Origin: Chryseobacterium antibioticum
GTDB taxonomy: Bacteria > Bacteroidota > Bacteroidia > Flavobacteriales > Weeksellaceae
Direction of reading: 5' to 3'
DNA length: 64,000 nt
NCBI RefSeq assembly: GCF_012927325.1
Contig: NZ_JABBGI010000016.1
Coordinates: forward strand, 60,726 to 124,725
Every line of letters starts with the position of its first letter. Within the stretch, counting starts at the first letter, position 1. The position numbers and the translations under genes are program-made. This document shows positions 18,370 through 27,330 of this stretch, piece after piece. The notes below the pieces were generated by a model. That model had not been told where the DNA came from, ran no database searches, and saw only the letters and a program-made list of their open reading frames with translations.

Positions 18370-18462
18370 TCGTAAACAAAGGAAGGATAGTTATTTTCAA
18401 CACCAATAAAATCAGCTACCATTTAGATACCACATAGTTGTAAATTAAATAAAATCAATTAG
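18370..18462. repeat. Downstream repeat of the regulator module, copy 3
   Basis: Directly downstream of the regulator 18463-19956 and nearly identical to 15785-15891 and 12130-12242. The identity continues into the 3' end of the regulator genes, so it marks the edge of a duplicated block. Confidence 0.7.
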
Positions 18463-19956
18463 TTATAAATCATTTATCCATATATAGATGTCAGCATCTG
18501 AAGGGATATTCAGTCTTTTTCTGATTCTATTCTTACGGTTTTGTATTGCTTTTGCGGTGACAAAAGTATAAGTAGCAATATCTTTGGTAGAAAAATTTAG
18601 TTTCAGATAAGCACACAAAATTAATTCTGAAGTTAAAATGTCGGGTTGCAATTCTAAAATATTATTACAAAACTCAGGATAAACCTCTTGGAATCTCGCC
18701 AAAAAAGCAGGATCATTTTGCTTTGCTAATTGAAGAACTTCTTCGAAAGTATCTTTTTGCAACTTTTCTATTTCTATTTCTCTTTCCTTTATTTCAATTT
18801 TTTTTTCAGAAAGCAGATATTCTTGTTCTTGAATTATTTTTCTTTTTCTTTTCCTGATTTTGCGAGACCGAAGTAAAACGATAATTAATAATAAAACACT
18901 AATGAAGATTACCAATAGAATAGTGTAGAAATTTTTCTTTTGTAGATTTATTTTGTCAGTTTTCTCTTTTTTTAATGTTTGATTGAATTCATTTTGCACA
19001 AATTCCAAATCATCTTTGCGGTCAGTTTCAAGTCTAATTCCAGCTCTCTCAGAGTATAAAGACATATTTTTATAATCTCCCAATGCCTTATATGATGCTG
19101 CAATTTTAGAATCAACGAGTGCGTGATTCTGATGAAATTTTTCCTTATTATCTACAGTTTTTAGATAGTATTCTATTGCTTTTGGATGAGCTTGAGTCTG
19201 GAAATAATAGTCACCGTAAATCTCATAGAAAAGTGCCATGTAATTATACTTTTCTAGTATTGCATTATTATATGCCTTCTGAATGAAAGGTAATGCTTCG
19301 TCGGGTCTCTTTTCTTGCAATAAGATCCAACTTTTATAAAAATAAATGAACGGTTTTTCTCTGAAAATTTTTTTAGCAGAAAGGTATTTTTGCTCAGGGA
19401 TTTTCTCAATGGCATCTATTGATTTGTCAGCATACAGATGTGCAGATTCAAAATCATTCGTATCAGTGTAGTAATCTGCGAAACTAATGTATAAATCAGC
19501 AATTAAAAGTTGAGATTCTAGATCATGGTTTAGTTCGATTAATTTTAAAGCCTTCTGCTTGCTCTGAAATGATTCCTCAAACAAAGACATTCTACTATAA
19601 TATGATCCCTTCAAACTTAAAAACAATGATTTCAGAAGGACATCATTTGTAAGCGCATTTACCCTTAGGCCTTCTTCAATGTATTGAGTGCTTTTTTCAA
19701 GCCTTCGGAAAAAAACAAGAGATTTGGCTGCATAGAAATATGCTTTGGTAATTCTTTCGGGATCGTTTTCTTTCTTTGCCTTTGTAATTGCTTTTTCGGC
19801 AAATAGGAGAGTCTTATCGAAATCTACATCGATGTTTTGGTCGGCTAAATTGATCAGACTATCAATTTCCTGAATCTTTTCTCTATTTTGGGAAAAATAA
19901 AGATTACTGGATAAAACCAGGAATAAAAGTAATTTTTTTATACTCATCTGTATCAA
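18463..19956 (-). CDS. TPR / transmembrane / LuxR-like HTH regulator, paralogue
   Basis: A 497-residue protein with the same plan as 15892-17355: signal-like N-terminus (LLLFLVLSSNLYFSQ), TPR-like helical array to about residue 330, a transmembrane segment near 345-365, a very basic juxtamembrane patch (RSRKIRKRKRK), a long coiled-coil rich in E and K, and the LuxR-like HTH end. The HTH end matches the paralogue and the fragment at 12243 almost residue for residue. Known relatives sense envelope or growth signals and control nearby surface genes; here the neighbour upstream is the secreted protein 20250-21032 and downstream its decayed copy. Confidence 0.75.
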   Translation of the reverse strand: MIQMSIKKLLLFLVLSSNLYFSQNREKIQEIDSLINLADQNIDVDFDKTLLFAEKAITKAKKENDPERITKAYFYAAKSLVFFRRLEKSTQYIEEGLRVNALTNDVLLKSLFLSLKGSYYSRMSLFEESFQSKQKALKLIELNHDLESQLLIADLYISFADYYTDTNDFESAHLYADKSIDAIEKIPEQKYLSAKKIFREKPFIYFYKSWILLQEKRPDEALPFIQKAYNNAILEKYNYMALFYEIYGDYYFQTQAHPKAIEYYLKTVDNKEKFHQNHALVDSKIAASYKALGDYKNMSLYSERAGIRLETDRKDDLEFVQNEFNQTLKKEKTDKINLQKKNFYTILLVIFISVLLLIIVLLRSRKIRKRKRKIIQEQEYLLSEKKIEIKEREIEIEKLQKDTFEEVLQLAKQNDPAFLARFQEVYPEFCNNILELQPDILTSELILCAYLKLNFSTKDIATYTFVTAKAIQNRKNRIRKRLNIPSDADIYIWINDL

Positions 19957-20249
19957 GATATTAAAAACTTATAAAAATACTCAAAATATAATACTGACAG
20001 AGACCCAAAAGCCTTTCTATTGACCCTTTTTTCTACCGACTTATACACGCTTTTTCTCGTAACAGCTGATTAAAATCGGCACCTAAACAGGCATGAAATA
20101 AATAGTTTTATATCAAATTAATATCTGTTAGATACTATATTGATCTAATTCAAATATGTATAGGATACATATTTATTTTTTTATATAATAAATACACCGC
20201 ATAAATCATTTTGTACGGTGTGTTTATTATAATTATGTCATATAAAATA

Positions 20250-21032
20250 TTACTGCGTCAAATATGTGATTGTTAAGTAATTCACATTTTCTCTTTTATA
20301 ATTAATCAATTCATTATTTATAGGCCACACAGTTGGATCCATGTATCTTGTTCCTACTGCAATCTGTGCTCCTGCATTAAGGTAAATTACCCCGGACACC
20401 TGAATACAATCAGGAATATTAGAACCTGTACTTTGATTAAGTCTTTGTGTCAAAAAAGCAAAACTTGCATTTCCGTTCTGAAAATTCGTTTCATTAGCTA
20501 CAGATACTCCCAAACGCATAGGAGCAGTACATGCTGCAATATTATTTGCATTTCTTACGAGCAATCCCACCTCAATTTTAAAAAATCCTGTTTCACCAAC
20601 TGTAAAAATTCCTGTTGCGGTATTAAATGAGCCTGAAGTAGCTTCATATTTAACATTGTTAAATAGAACTCGACGAATTTCACTTCCTAAATCAGCTGTT
20701 GTATATGCTGTTCCAATGTCTATTGAAGGTATGAATCCTGATAACAACTTGAAAGATACAGCGTCGGCAGGTACAGAAACCACATCCTTATTGGCATTTA
20801 ATAAGAGCTTTCTATAAGCAGGTGTAACTGCAGCAGACTGCGCTTGAATTTCGCCTTGTATCCTTAATGCTGATGCCTGAGCTGTAGCTCCGGTATTATT
20901 GATGTGAAGTGTGGCCTGAGGGCTTGTTGTATTAATTCCTACTTGGGGAAAAAATAAAACCGGACATAATATTAAAGTTAAGAAAGTAGTTTTTTTTTCA
21001 TTTTGTTTAAATTTATCATTATTATTTAGCAA
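20250..21032 (-). CDS. Secreted hypothetical protein with a poly-A tract at its start
   Basis: The frame encodes a body with the N-terminal block VGINTTSPQATLHINN and a conserved beta-rich C-terminus ending TYLTQ. The natural signal peptide would start at the ATG near 21003 as M-K-K-K-T-T-F-L-T-L, but this ATG is followed by nine A residues; ten would be needed to read into the body. As sequenced the open frame instead reaches back to a TTG at 21032. This could be phase variation by slippage in the A tract, a recent frameshift, or a sequencing slip. The body is intact, unlike the copy at 17559-18312. Function unknown, probably surface exposed. Confidence 0.6.
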   Translation of the reverse strand: MLNNNDKFKQNEKKTTFLTLILCPVLFFPQVGINTTSPQATLHINNTGATAQASALRIQGEIQAQSAAVTPAYRKLLLNANKDVVSVPADAVSFKLLSGFIPSIDIGTAYTTADLGSEIRRVLFNNVKYEATSGSFNTATGIFTVGETGFFKIEVGLLVRNANNIAACTAPMRLGVSVANETNFQNGNASFAFLTQRLNQSTGSNIPDCIQVSGVIYLNAGAQIAVGTRYMDPTVWPINNELINYKRENVNYLTITYLTQ

Positions 21033-21734
21033 ATATATAAATAATAATTCGTTTTTAATATTAATTTTATTTAAAATGAATAGGTGTTCTGAAGAAAGTA
21101 TAAATTATCAATTTTGAGATTTTAGAGCTTTGTTATTTTAAAATTGGAAAAAATATATTCTTGTTTGCTGAAGTTTCAAATTCAATTGTGGGATAAAAGT
21201 ATTTAGTGCTAAATCTCTAGGGTAATTTGTAGTTAAATAAGATTCCTTTAATAGCACCTTTTTTTAGTATCTGAAATCAAAATAAAAACTACAAATCATT
21301 CATTTACGGTGTTTTATTTAGGGTTGGGGGGTGAGGCTTTTCTGCTGAAAGAAGTTTCAATAGAAATGAGGTTTGCAAGAATGGTTTGACATCAGGAATG
21401 TTTAGATAATCGTCTTACTGCCAAGGATAATTGCATAGCTATACTTACAATAGGTGCTAGTCTTATTTATAAAAATAATTAGGTCTAATTTACTAAACCT
21501 AAATTTGTTTTATGAAGAAATTTAAGGTTTAAGAGCTAATTATGAGTCATTGTCCCCAATGTTTATTTTTTAGATATGTAACAGTTACTAATCATCGATT
21601 TTTTATATAAATAATTTCAAAATTCATCCTGCCAAATTTCTGAAAATCCTTAACTGAAGATAGTTTGTAAAAGTAAATTTGTTAAAAGTGGGTAATTTGG
21701 ATGTCTTCGCAGCTTAAAATTTGTAAGCAATCCC
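21033..21734. other. Non-coding stretch, nothing recognised
   Basis: About 700 AT-rich bases between the secreted-protein gene and a TPR gene remnant. No ORF of protein-like composition, no RNA signature and no IS end seen. A weak relative of the left-cluster motif (ending TTTTGAGAT) occurs at about 21108-21120. Confidence 0.5.
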
Positions 21735-21886
21735 AAAAGTGGGAATTGTTACGATTCTATTGGAGATTTATATTTTGCCATGCCAAACAAAGCAAAGGCA
21801 ATAGAATAATTCAAGAAAGCGTTGACGTTAAAAGAAATTCCAGAAACAAAAGAAAAGTTGGAAACGTTGTTGAAAGAAAAAAATAA
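21735..21886 (+). pseudogene. Remnant of a TPR-containing protein C-terminus
   Basis: One frame reads GDLYFAMPNKAKAIE, then a stop, then FKKALTLKEIPETKEKLETL. This is the characteristic C-terminal TPR unit of Bacteroidetes hydrolases and similar proteins (one helix pair ending in a K/E-rich helix). The stop sits where an aromatic residue is expected before FKKAL. No upstream catalytic part remains, so this is a gene fossil. Confidence 0.6.
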
Positions 21887-21956
21887 AATGATAGGCTTAA
21901 CATCTTTGCTAAGTCTTGTCATTTTGTACCTTATTTGTACCATTAAGATGCAATTA

Positions 21957-21984
21957 ATTGATTATTAATTCTTGTTATTTTTGA
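21957..21984 (+). promoter_or_regulatory. Possible flavobacterial promoter
   Basis: A TATTTTTG box (TAnnTTTG consensus) lies about 22 bases before the ATG at 22005, with a TTG about 16 bases further upstream. This suits the Bacteroidetes sigma factor, although the spacing is at the short end. It suggests the small gene at 22005 is expressed on its own. Confidence 0.4.
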
Positions 21985-22004
21985 AGAAGCAAAAAAATCT
22001 GAAA

Positions 22005-22295
22005 ATGGAAGCACTACACCTGAATCCGAAAGAGTTTCCGAAACTCAGTCAATGGGGAGCGGAATACCTGAACGAAGCATTGGAGCGATTAGTGAAAACA
22101 GCCAATCCGAACAAACCAGAAATTACCGAGGCAGACAAGCAGTGGGCAGCGACGATGCTGGAAATGGATTTGGAGGCACAGCACAGCCAAGTTTGTGAGA
22201 ACGAGAGCGAGGAAGAGGATCTAATGACAGCTCACAACAGAATGATGTTGAAAAAAATGAAGCAGGAAAATACTCCCTGGGCGGAAGATTACTAG
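22005..22295 (+). CDS. Small conserved protein of mobile-element methylase/helicase loci
   Basis: A 96-residue acidic protein. It matches, frame for frame, the overlapping gene at 50479-50796: both share LNE-x-LE-x-L, then EIT-x-x-DK-x-WAATMLEMDL-x-AQ, then HNR-x-M and PWAE near the end. I do not know its function. The start is ATG 22005; a TTG at 21972 is also in frame but covers the promoter-like box. At its end the helicase-type frame (RKYSLGGRLL and onward) runs one base before this one, so the original locus had the two genes overlapping. Here the overlapping helicase frame contains a TGA, so only the small gene is intact. Confidence 0.65.
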   Translation: MEALHLNPKEFPKLSQWGAEYLNEALERLVKTANPNKPEITEADKQWAATMLEMDLEAQHSQVCENESEEEDLMTAHNRMMLKKMKQENTPWAEDY

Positions 22296-22564
22296 AAAAT
22301 TCTACTCATCTTGTAGAATTAGATGATTTAATTGAAAAATATAAAGGTCAAAAGCTGACCAATGAACAGGTTGCAGAAGTCATTTCTGTAACTTGTTTTT
22401 TATCTGGCGATAACAAAATTGTTCTAAAAGATAACCTTACCATCACCGAGGATTTAAAGGATATTTGTAATCAATTTAAAAGTGGTGGAACGGCAAAAGA
22501 GGGTCGAGGAATTTTAGATGAGTATTATACCCATGACAAAATTGTTGATGCTGTCCGCAATTTA
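22296..22564 (+). pseudogene. Truncated methylase/helicase remnant
   Basis: The frame reads KYKGQKLTNEQVAEV, LKDICNQFKSGGTAKEGRG and ILDEYYTHDKIVDAV, closely matching residues about 265-335 of the large protein at 50058-55217. It stops where the IS begins at 22565, and nothing on the other side of the IS continues it. It is therefore a fragment of a second, lost copy of the same mobile-element gene. Confidence 0.85.
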
Positions 22565-23418
22565 GAGCCTGTTTAAAAACGTTATAAAAAAAGAGTAAGG
22601 GTTACTCATTGGCTAAAAACGTCAATTTAGAGCTGCAAAACAAAAAAATTGATGTATCCAACGGACTTAACTCTTACTTAGTGGCAATTTATAAAAAAAA
22701 CGCTTGATTTTGATGATAGAAAGCGAAAATATGATTTATGTATCATCTGGAATGCCATTTATTATATCGTAAAAACAGGCTGCCAGTGGCGAATGCTCCC
22801 CGCGAATTATCCCAAATGGCAATTGGTCTACTATTACTACTCTAAATGGTCAAATTTAGAACTCTTCGATTTACTTCTGTGTAATTTAAGAGAGAAGGTA
22901 CGAGTAAAGAGAGGCCAAAATGCAGAAGCAAGTTTAGGAATTATAGACAGTCAGAGTGTGCGCTGGGGAAATAATCGTTCTCTTAATGGGTTTGATGGGA
23001 ATAAGAAGGTAAAAGGAATAAAAAGGCATGTTGTGGTAGATAAAAATGGATTTTTGTTAGCCGTAATGGTAAGTGTAGCCAATTTTCACGATAGTAAAGC
23101 TGCTTTGTTATTCATGAGAACATTGCAATATCTTTTGATTCCAATTACGGTGATTTTAGCAGATGGAGGCTATAGAGGAAATATTATTGAAGAAATAAAA
23201 GATAAGTTTGGCTACATTATTCAGGTTGTTTTACGGTCCGATCATAAAGAAAAACTCTTTAAGCCTATACACAAAAGATGGATTATTGAAAGAACTTTTT
23301 CTTGGTTTGATAATGATAGAAGACTTTGCCGAAATTATGAATTGCTAATGGAAAATTCTGAAAATATGGTCAAACTATCAGCTATAAAAATAGTATTGAA
23401 CAAAATTTAAACAGGCTC
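22565..23418 (+). mobile_element. IS5-family insertion sequence, copy 2 (854 bp)
   Basis: Same ends as copy 1 (GAGCCTGTTTAAA and its complement) and one base shorter because of a T deletion in the 5' non-coding part. It is flanked by TTA on both sides, a plausible 3-bp target duplication. Same orientation as copy 1, so together they bracket 8086-22564. Confidence 0.9.
22652..23410 (+). pseudogene. IS5-family transposase interrupted by an early stop
   Basis: The reading frame equals that of copy 1, but codon 10, CAG in copy 1, is TAG here (22679-22681). The remaining frame is open to 23410 and keeps all DDE motifs. A restart at an internal ATG (22793) would lack the N-terminal DNA-binding region. 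The element can probably move only with transposase supplied by an intact copy. Confidence 0.85.
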
Positions 23419-23453
23419 TTAGTTTTGTTGTTCTTTAAAGCATTTATTTCTTA

Positions 23454-25529
23454 CTACTCATCTACCGGCACAATCGTCCAGCCTGCTTCTCTAAATTTTT
23501 CAACATCATGCCGAACATTATCTCTTCTTATTGCAAAACAGAGAAGATCTGTCGGTCGCGAAAAGCCTACATACATCATTTTTAGCGTTTCATTGGATCT
23601 GACCTTATTTAAATGAGAAAAATTCTGCTCTTGAAAAAACAAAGGATTACATCCTATAAATTCAGCTTCTTTCTTTGTTCCCTTAACAAACACAGTCAAC
23701 TTAGCTAGTTCAGATGTGTAGTAGTCCGTCTCAACATACATAGTTGCACAATGTGTTTGTCCCTTTACCGAATGGACAGATCCTAACTTAACGACAAGAC
23801 CTCCGTCTTCAACCTGTTCAGGTTCTATCATTTCAGCAAGATTAAAATTGAATTCTTTGTTAATAAAACCTTCTGAATTTGCAATTCTAAAATTTGCGAT
23901 TAAATCGGTTAATTGATTTCTTATATAATCAACATACTCATCAAATACCTTTTCATAATTTTCTTCAACAACGATTAAGTAACACCAGTTAAAAAGTCGA
24001 TTCTTGAATACATCATAGTATGCGTCCCCTTTACTTTTAATCAACTGAATAAAAATAGACTTACGGTACATTTTGGAAGAATCTCCAGGAATATTAACTC
24101 CTTCAATTCGTAAAATTCTAACGATTCCATTTAAAAGAGATTTCCGAACAGCTTCAAAAGTTGGCTTTTTGCGGTCAAACAAAAATATATACTTCCTTAA
24201 ACAATCAAAATCCTCTCTTTTCTGCTTTATTTCCCTTGAATATTCTGGAAAAAGCTTTCTTAAATGCCATCTTTCAGAACCCTCCTCCTTGTCAGTTGTC
24301 CAAGCAATGATATGAAAACCTCTTTCGATATTCGTAGTATTTTGATTAAGACCAAAACGCTTAATTAGCTCAATATACCTTTCTTTAAGCTTCTTAGCTT
24401 GAGTTTCATCCTTAAAAATTAAAAGATGGGGTGGAATTGATTCACGACCGGAAGCACCCACCACCCGATATTCACCGCTTCGGCTCAATGCAAAACCATC
24501 AACTAGCGCACCAATTATCGGTGTCAACCGATGTGAATTATTTAGACTGAGATCTGCTTGAAATCTTTCAGGATCAATCTCATTTCGTGTCCTCCAGACA
24601 GTTTCACTATGTAACGATGAACTTGAGTAAATTGCCTGGTTCCGGTCACCGATTCTTTGAATAATTGTAGTAGAACCTTCAGTAAAGAAAATACTTTCAA
24701 CCAGCTGTACCTGATCAAAATCAAGATCCTGCATTTCATCAATAAAAACATATTTGAACCGGCTTTGTAAAATCTCTTTAAGATCAGTTGCACCGGGAAG
24801 ATTTAGGTACCTTTTTGAGATATCAAAGCTATCTTTGAAGGAAAGTACACCCTGAGAAAGAAGACTTAACTTCCACCTTTCTAACTCAAGATAATATTCT
24901 CTATTTACACCAGTATATGTCAATTTAGAAGTATTACCAACTTTAACCTTTCTTCCTTCAAGATCATATGAGCAATTCTTCAGAAACTCCAATATATTTC
25001 TTTCCTTTTCACTAGGTGTACCTTCAAAATCTCTGTTAACCAAGCCGAAAAGTTTATTTTTGAGATTAGCCGGATTCTGCCCTTTTCTAGAATACTGAAG
25101 GCTTTTAAAAAATCTCTCAACTTCATATAAATACATCTCATCGTCATTCTTATGAATATAGCTACCATACAGCTCAAAGCAAGCCTGATTGGCGACAAAT
25201 TTATTTGTAAAACTCTGAATGGTCCCTACAAAATTTGGGTATACAAAAAGCTGCGGACACAGAGGTTTTAAAACTTTTTCAATCTCCTCGATGGCATGAT
25301 TTGTATGAGAGAGTATTAGTACCGCTCGATTCGCCTCTAAGGGTATCTGTTTAGCCAGACAATACAATTTTGCCAGTAAGGCTGTAGTCTTCCCACTTCC
25401 GGGTACTGCCAATAAGTCAACTGTATTCATGTTAGCAATAAATGCCCTTCTTTCAGGATCGAAAGCCTCCCCACCTATCAAAATTTCTTCCGCGGCTCTC
25501 AGGTGTGATGGATCAATTCTCATAATCAT
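23454..25529 (-). CDS. UvrD/Rep-like helicase, GajB-like partner of a Gabija-type system
   Basis: A 691-residue superfamily 1 helicase. Walker A is AVPGSGKTT (about residues 41-49), motif II is FIDEMQDLDFDQ (about 263-274), and the C-terminal end has GSVHSVKGQTH and MYVGFSRPTDLLCFA, the motif V/VI pattern of UvrD-like enzymes. Its start overlaps the end of the OLD nuclease gene by 17 bases, so the two are co-translated. In Gabija, the helicase-like subunit works with the OLD-TOPRIM nuclease to block phage. This protein is longer than the classic Bacillus GajB (about 490 residues), so it is a variant or a related two-gene system. Confidence 0.75.
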   Translation of the reverse strand: MIMRIDPSHLRAAEEILIGGEAFDPERRAFIANMNTVDLLAVPGSGKTTALLAKLYCLAKQIPLEANRAVLILSHTNHAIEEIEKVLKPLCPQLFVYPNFVGTIQSFTNKFVANQACFELYGSYIHKNDDEMYLYEVERFFKSLQYSRKGQNPANLKNKLFGLVNRDFEGTPSEKERNILEFLKNCSYDLEGRKVKVGNTSKLTYTGVNREYYLELERWKLSLLSQGVLSFKDSFDISKRYLNLPGATDLKEILQSRFKYVFIDEMQDLDFDQVQLVESIFFTEGSTTIIQRIGDRNQAIYSSSSLHSETVWRTRNEIDPERFQADLSLNNSHRLTPIIGALVDGFALSRSGEYRVVGASGRESIPPHLLIFKDETQAKKLKERYIELIKRFGLNQNTTNIERGFHIIAWTTDKEEGSERWHLRKLFPEYSREIKQKREDFDCLRKYIFLFDRKKPTFEAVRKSLLNGIVRILRIEGVNIPGDSSKMYRKSIFIQLIKSKGDAYYDVFKNRLFNWCYLIVVEENYEKVFDEYVDYIRNQLTDLIANFRIANSEGFINKEFNFNLAEMIEPEQVEDGGLVVKLGSVHSVKGQTHCATMYVETDYYTSELAKLTVFVKGTKKEAEFIGCNPLFFQEQNFSHLNKVRSNETLKMMYVGFSRPTDLLCFAIRRDNVRHDVEKFREAGWTIVPVDE

Positions 25530-27330
25530 GTACGTACTTAATAGCGTTCACCAAATAAGAAAGATACCGATCTTCAGTCATCTGATCCGCCGTTATAGTG
25601 TTATCCTTGAACAATAGTTCAGCAAAGACATTCATAACCGCGACCTTATCTATGGGAGATGTCCCCGATTTCTTTGACAGCTTCTTAATAAACTTCCCCT
25701 CAAATGAAGCTTTAAAAGCACCATTATCCTTTTGGAACTCTTCTGTTTTACTGTGTACCTGCAAGACTGCTTCCTTAAATATGTCAGATAAGCAAGATCG
25801 ATACAGACACCATTCCAGTGTCCATTGTATTGCAATGTTTAATTTTATATCTGTAGACTTTAGTTCACGTTTTAAAACATTAATGTTACATAGCTTATTT
25901 TTAAACGTTTTGTCTTCTCTAAAAAAAGACATGAACCGGCCAAACTCATTAGGCCTATTGTCCAGATCCGTAATAATTGCAATTGGGACATTCATTTTAC
26001 GAGCATCCGCACGTAAAAATATTTTCGCAAAATGCAGGTATGCTGTTGAAGCCACATTGATAACAGATATTTCTTTTCTGGCTAGATCCATTCCTAACTT
26101 AGCGGCCAGCGTAGGAAGAAGTATTTCTTCAGACCAACCCTCAACTATAATATTTCCCTTTGAAAAGAAAAGGTTACTCTTAGTAACATCCAGGAAACGC
26201 TCCAGATATTTATAGTCCTTTCGCTCCAGTTTAGTATTTCCTTCACCTAGCGGAAACACGTCATTATTTTTACAAATTATAATTTCCTTTAAATCTGCCT
26301 GTGAAGTAATATTTGAGCTGTGGCTGGTAAGGATATACTGAATTCCTACTTCCTTTTTCAACCGATTTATGATTTTTAGCTGTGCCTGTGGATGAAGATG
26401 GGCTTCAAGTTCCTCGACCATACATAGCTTTAGACCGTTCCAGTCTGCTTTCCGCAGATGGAGTAATTCTGCAGCCATAAAAAGCCGGTTCATCGTGCCC
26501 AAGCCTAAATTTTTTGCTCCAATTATCCCAAGGGACATTTTCTCAAGGATATTGGTGATCTTAGTAGGCCCAAAGTCAAATACGGATTCCGAGCTGTCAC
26601 TGATGAAATAGCCGATGAAGTCATCTACAACCTTCTTTATGTTCGTATGATATCCCTGCTCTTCATCTTTAAATTTACCCCTGATCTGCTCACTTGTACC
26701 TTCAAACAGCTCCTCAAATTCATGTAGTCCATTTTCCTGTTTGAGTTTAAACTCTTTATGCTCCTTCAAAATCTGCGATAATCTTGAATTCTTTTTAGCA
26801 GCAAGCTCATTATCAGCATCTCGTAAAGCCTTAAGGTAAGTGCATTTGAGATATTCTTTAGCTTCTGCTGTCAGCGCATTTCCCACACCATCCATGCCTG
26901 CCTTGATGTCGGCAGGAATTACCCGCCCATCCTTGTAATGAACCTGATAGATCAGATACAACTTCGGCCTCCGGAATATCTCTTCCCTGCCGCCAACATC
27001 CATGACCTCATTTTGGATTCCGCACCATTCTGTAAAATTAGCCGCCTCGACATTGGTAATTCCGGAAAACTCCAGTTCAATTCTTAGAATGGGTGAAATT
27101 TGATCGCCATTACTAAAAAAATCGCTCTCCTCAACCTTGATCCATTCGTATGCGTGAGTTTTTAAAACAATCTTAATGGCATCGATGATAGCAGATTTTC
27201 CCGAATCATTTTCTCCAATAAGAATATTCATTCCCTTATTAAAAGGTACTGTTAAATTTGGCAAGTTAAGATCAAAATCTGGACTTCCGTACTTTCTGAA
27301 GTTCCAAAGTTTCAAAGAAGATATATACAT
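25513..27330 (-). CDS. OLD-family ATPase with TOPRIM nuclease, GajA-like
   Basis: A 605-residue protein. The N-terminal ABC-type ATPase has Walker A GENDSGKS (residues 39-46), a MVEELEAHLHPQAQ Walker B and a LTSHSSN switch. The C-terminal TOPRIM nuclease is visible as IIVEGWSEEILLP (glutamate near residue 396) and ITDLDNRP (acidic pair near 455-457). This is the class 2 OLD layout of GajA, a nucleotide-regulated DNA nickase used in anti-phage defence. It is the first gene of a two-gene operon with the UvrD-like gene. Close length to GajA (578 residues) supports the call. Confidence 0.8.
   Translation of the reverse strand: MYISSLKLWNFRKYGSPDFDLNLPNLTVPFNKGMNILIGENDSGKSAIIDAIKIVLKTHAYEWIKVEESDFFSNGDQISPILRIELEFSGITNVEAANFTEWCGIQNEVMDVGGREEIFRRPKLYLIYQVHYKDGRVIPADIKAGMDGVGNALTAEAKEYLKCTYLKALRDADNELAAKKNSRLSQILKEHKEFKLKQENGLHEFEELFEGTSEQIRGKFKDEEQGYHTNIKKVVDDFIGYFISDSSESVFDFGPTKITNILEKMSLGIIGAKNLGLGTMNRLFMAAELLHLRKADWNGLKLCMVEELEAHLHPQAQLKIINRLKKEVGIQYILTSHSSNITSQADLKEIIICKNNDVFPLGEGNTKLERKDYKYLERFLDVTKSNLFFSKGNIIVEGWSEEILLPTLAAKLGMDLARKEISVINVASTAYLHFAKIFLRADARKMNVPIAIITDLDNRPNEFGRFMSFFREDKTFKNKLCNINVLKRELKSTDIKLNIAIQWTLEWCLYRSCLSDIFKEAVLQVHSKTEEFQKDNGAFKASFEGKFIKKLSKKSGTSPIDKVAVMNVFAELLFKDNTITADQMTEDRYLSYLVNAIKYVHDYEN

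Noticed and set aside
21701..21886. Plus-strand 61-residue ORF
   Set aside because: A neighbouring frame of the same DNA reads as a known TPR-type C-terminus, so this ORF is a shadow of a decayed gene.
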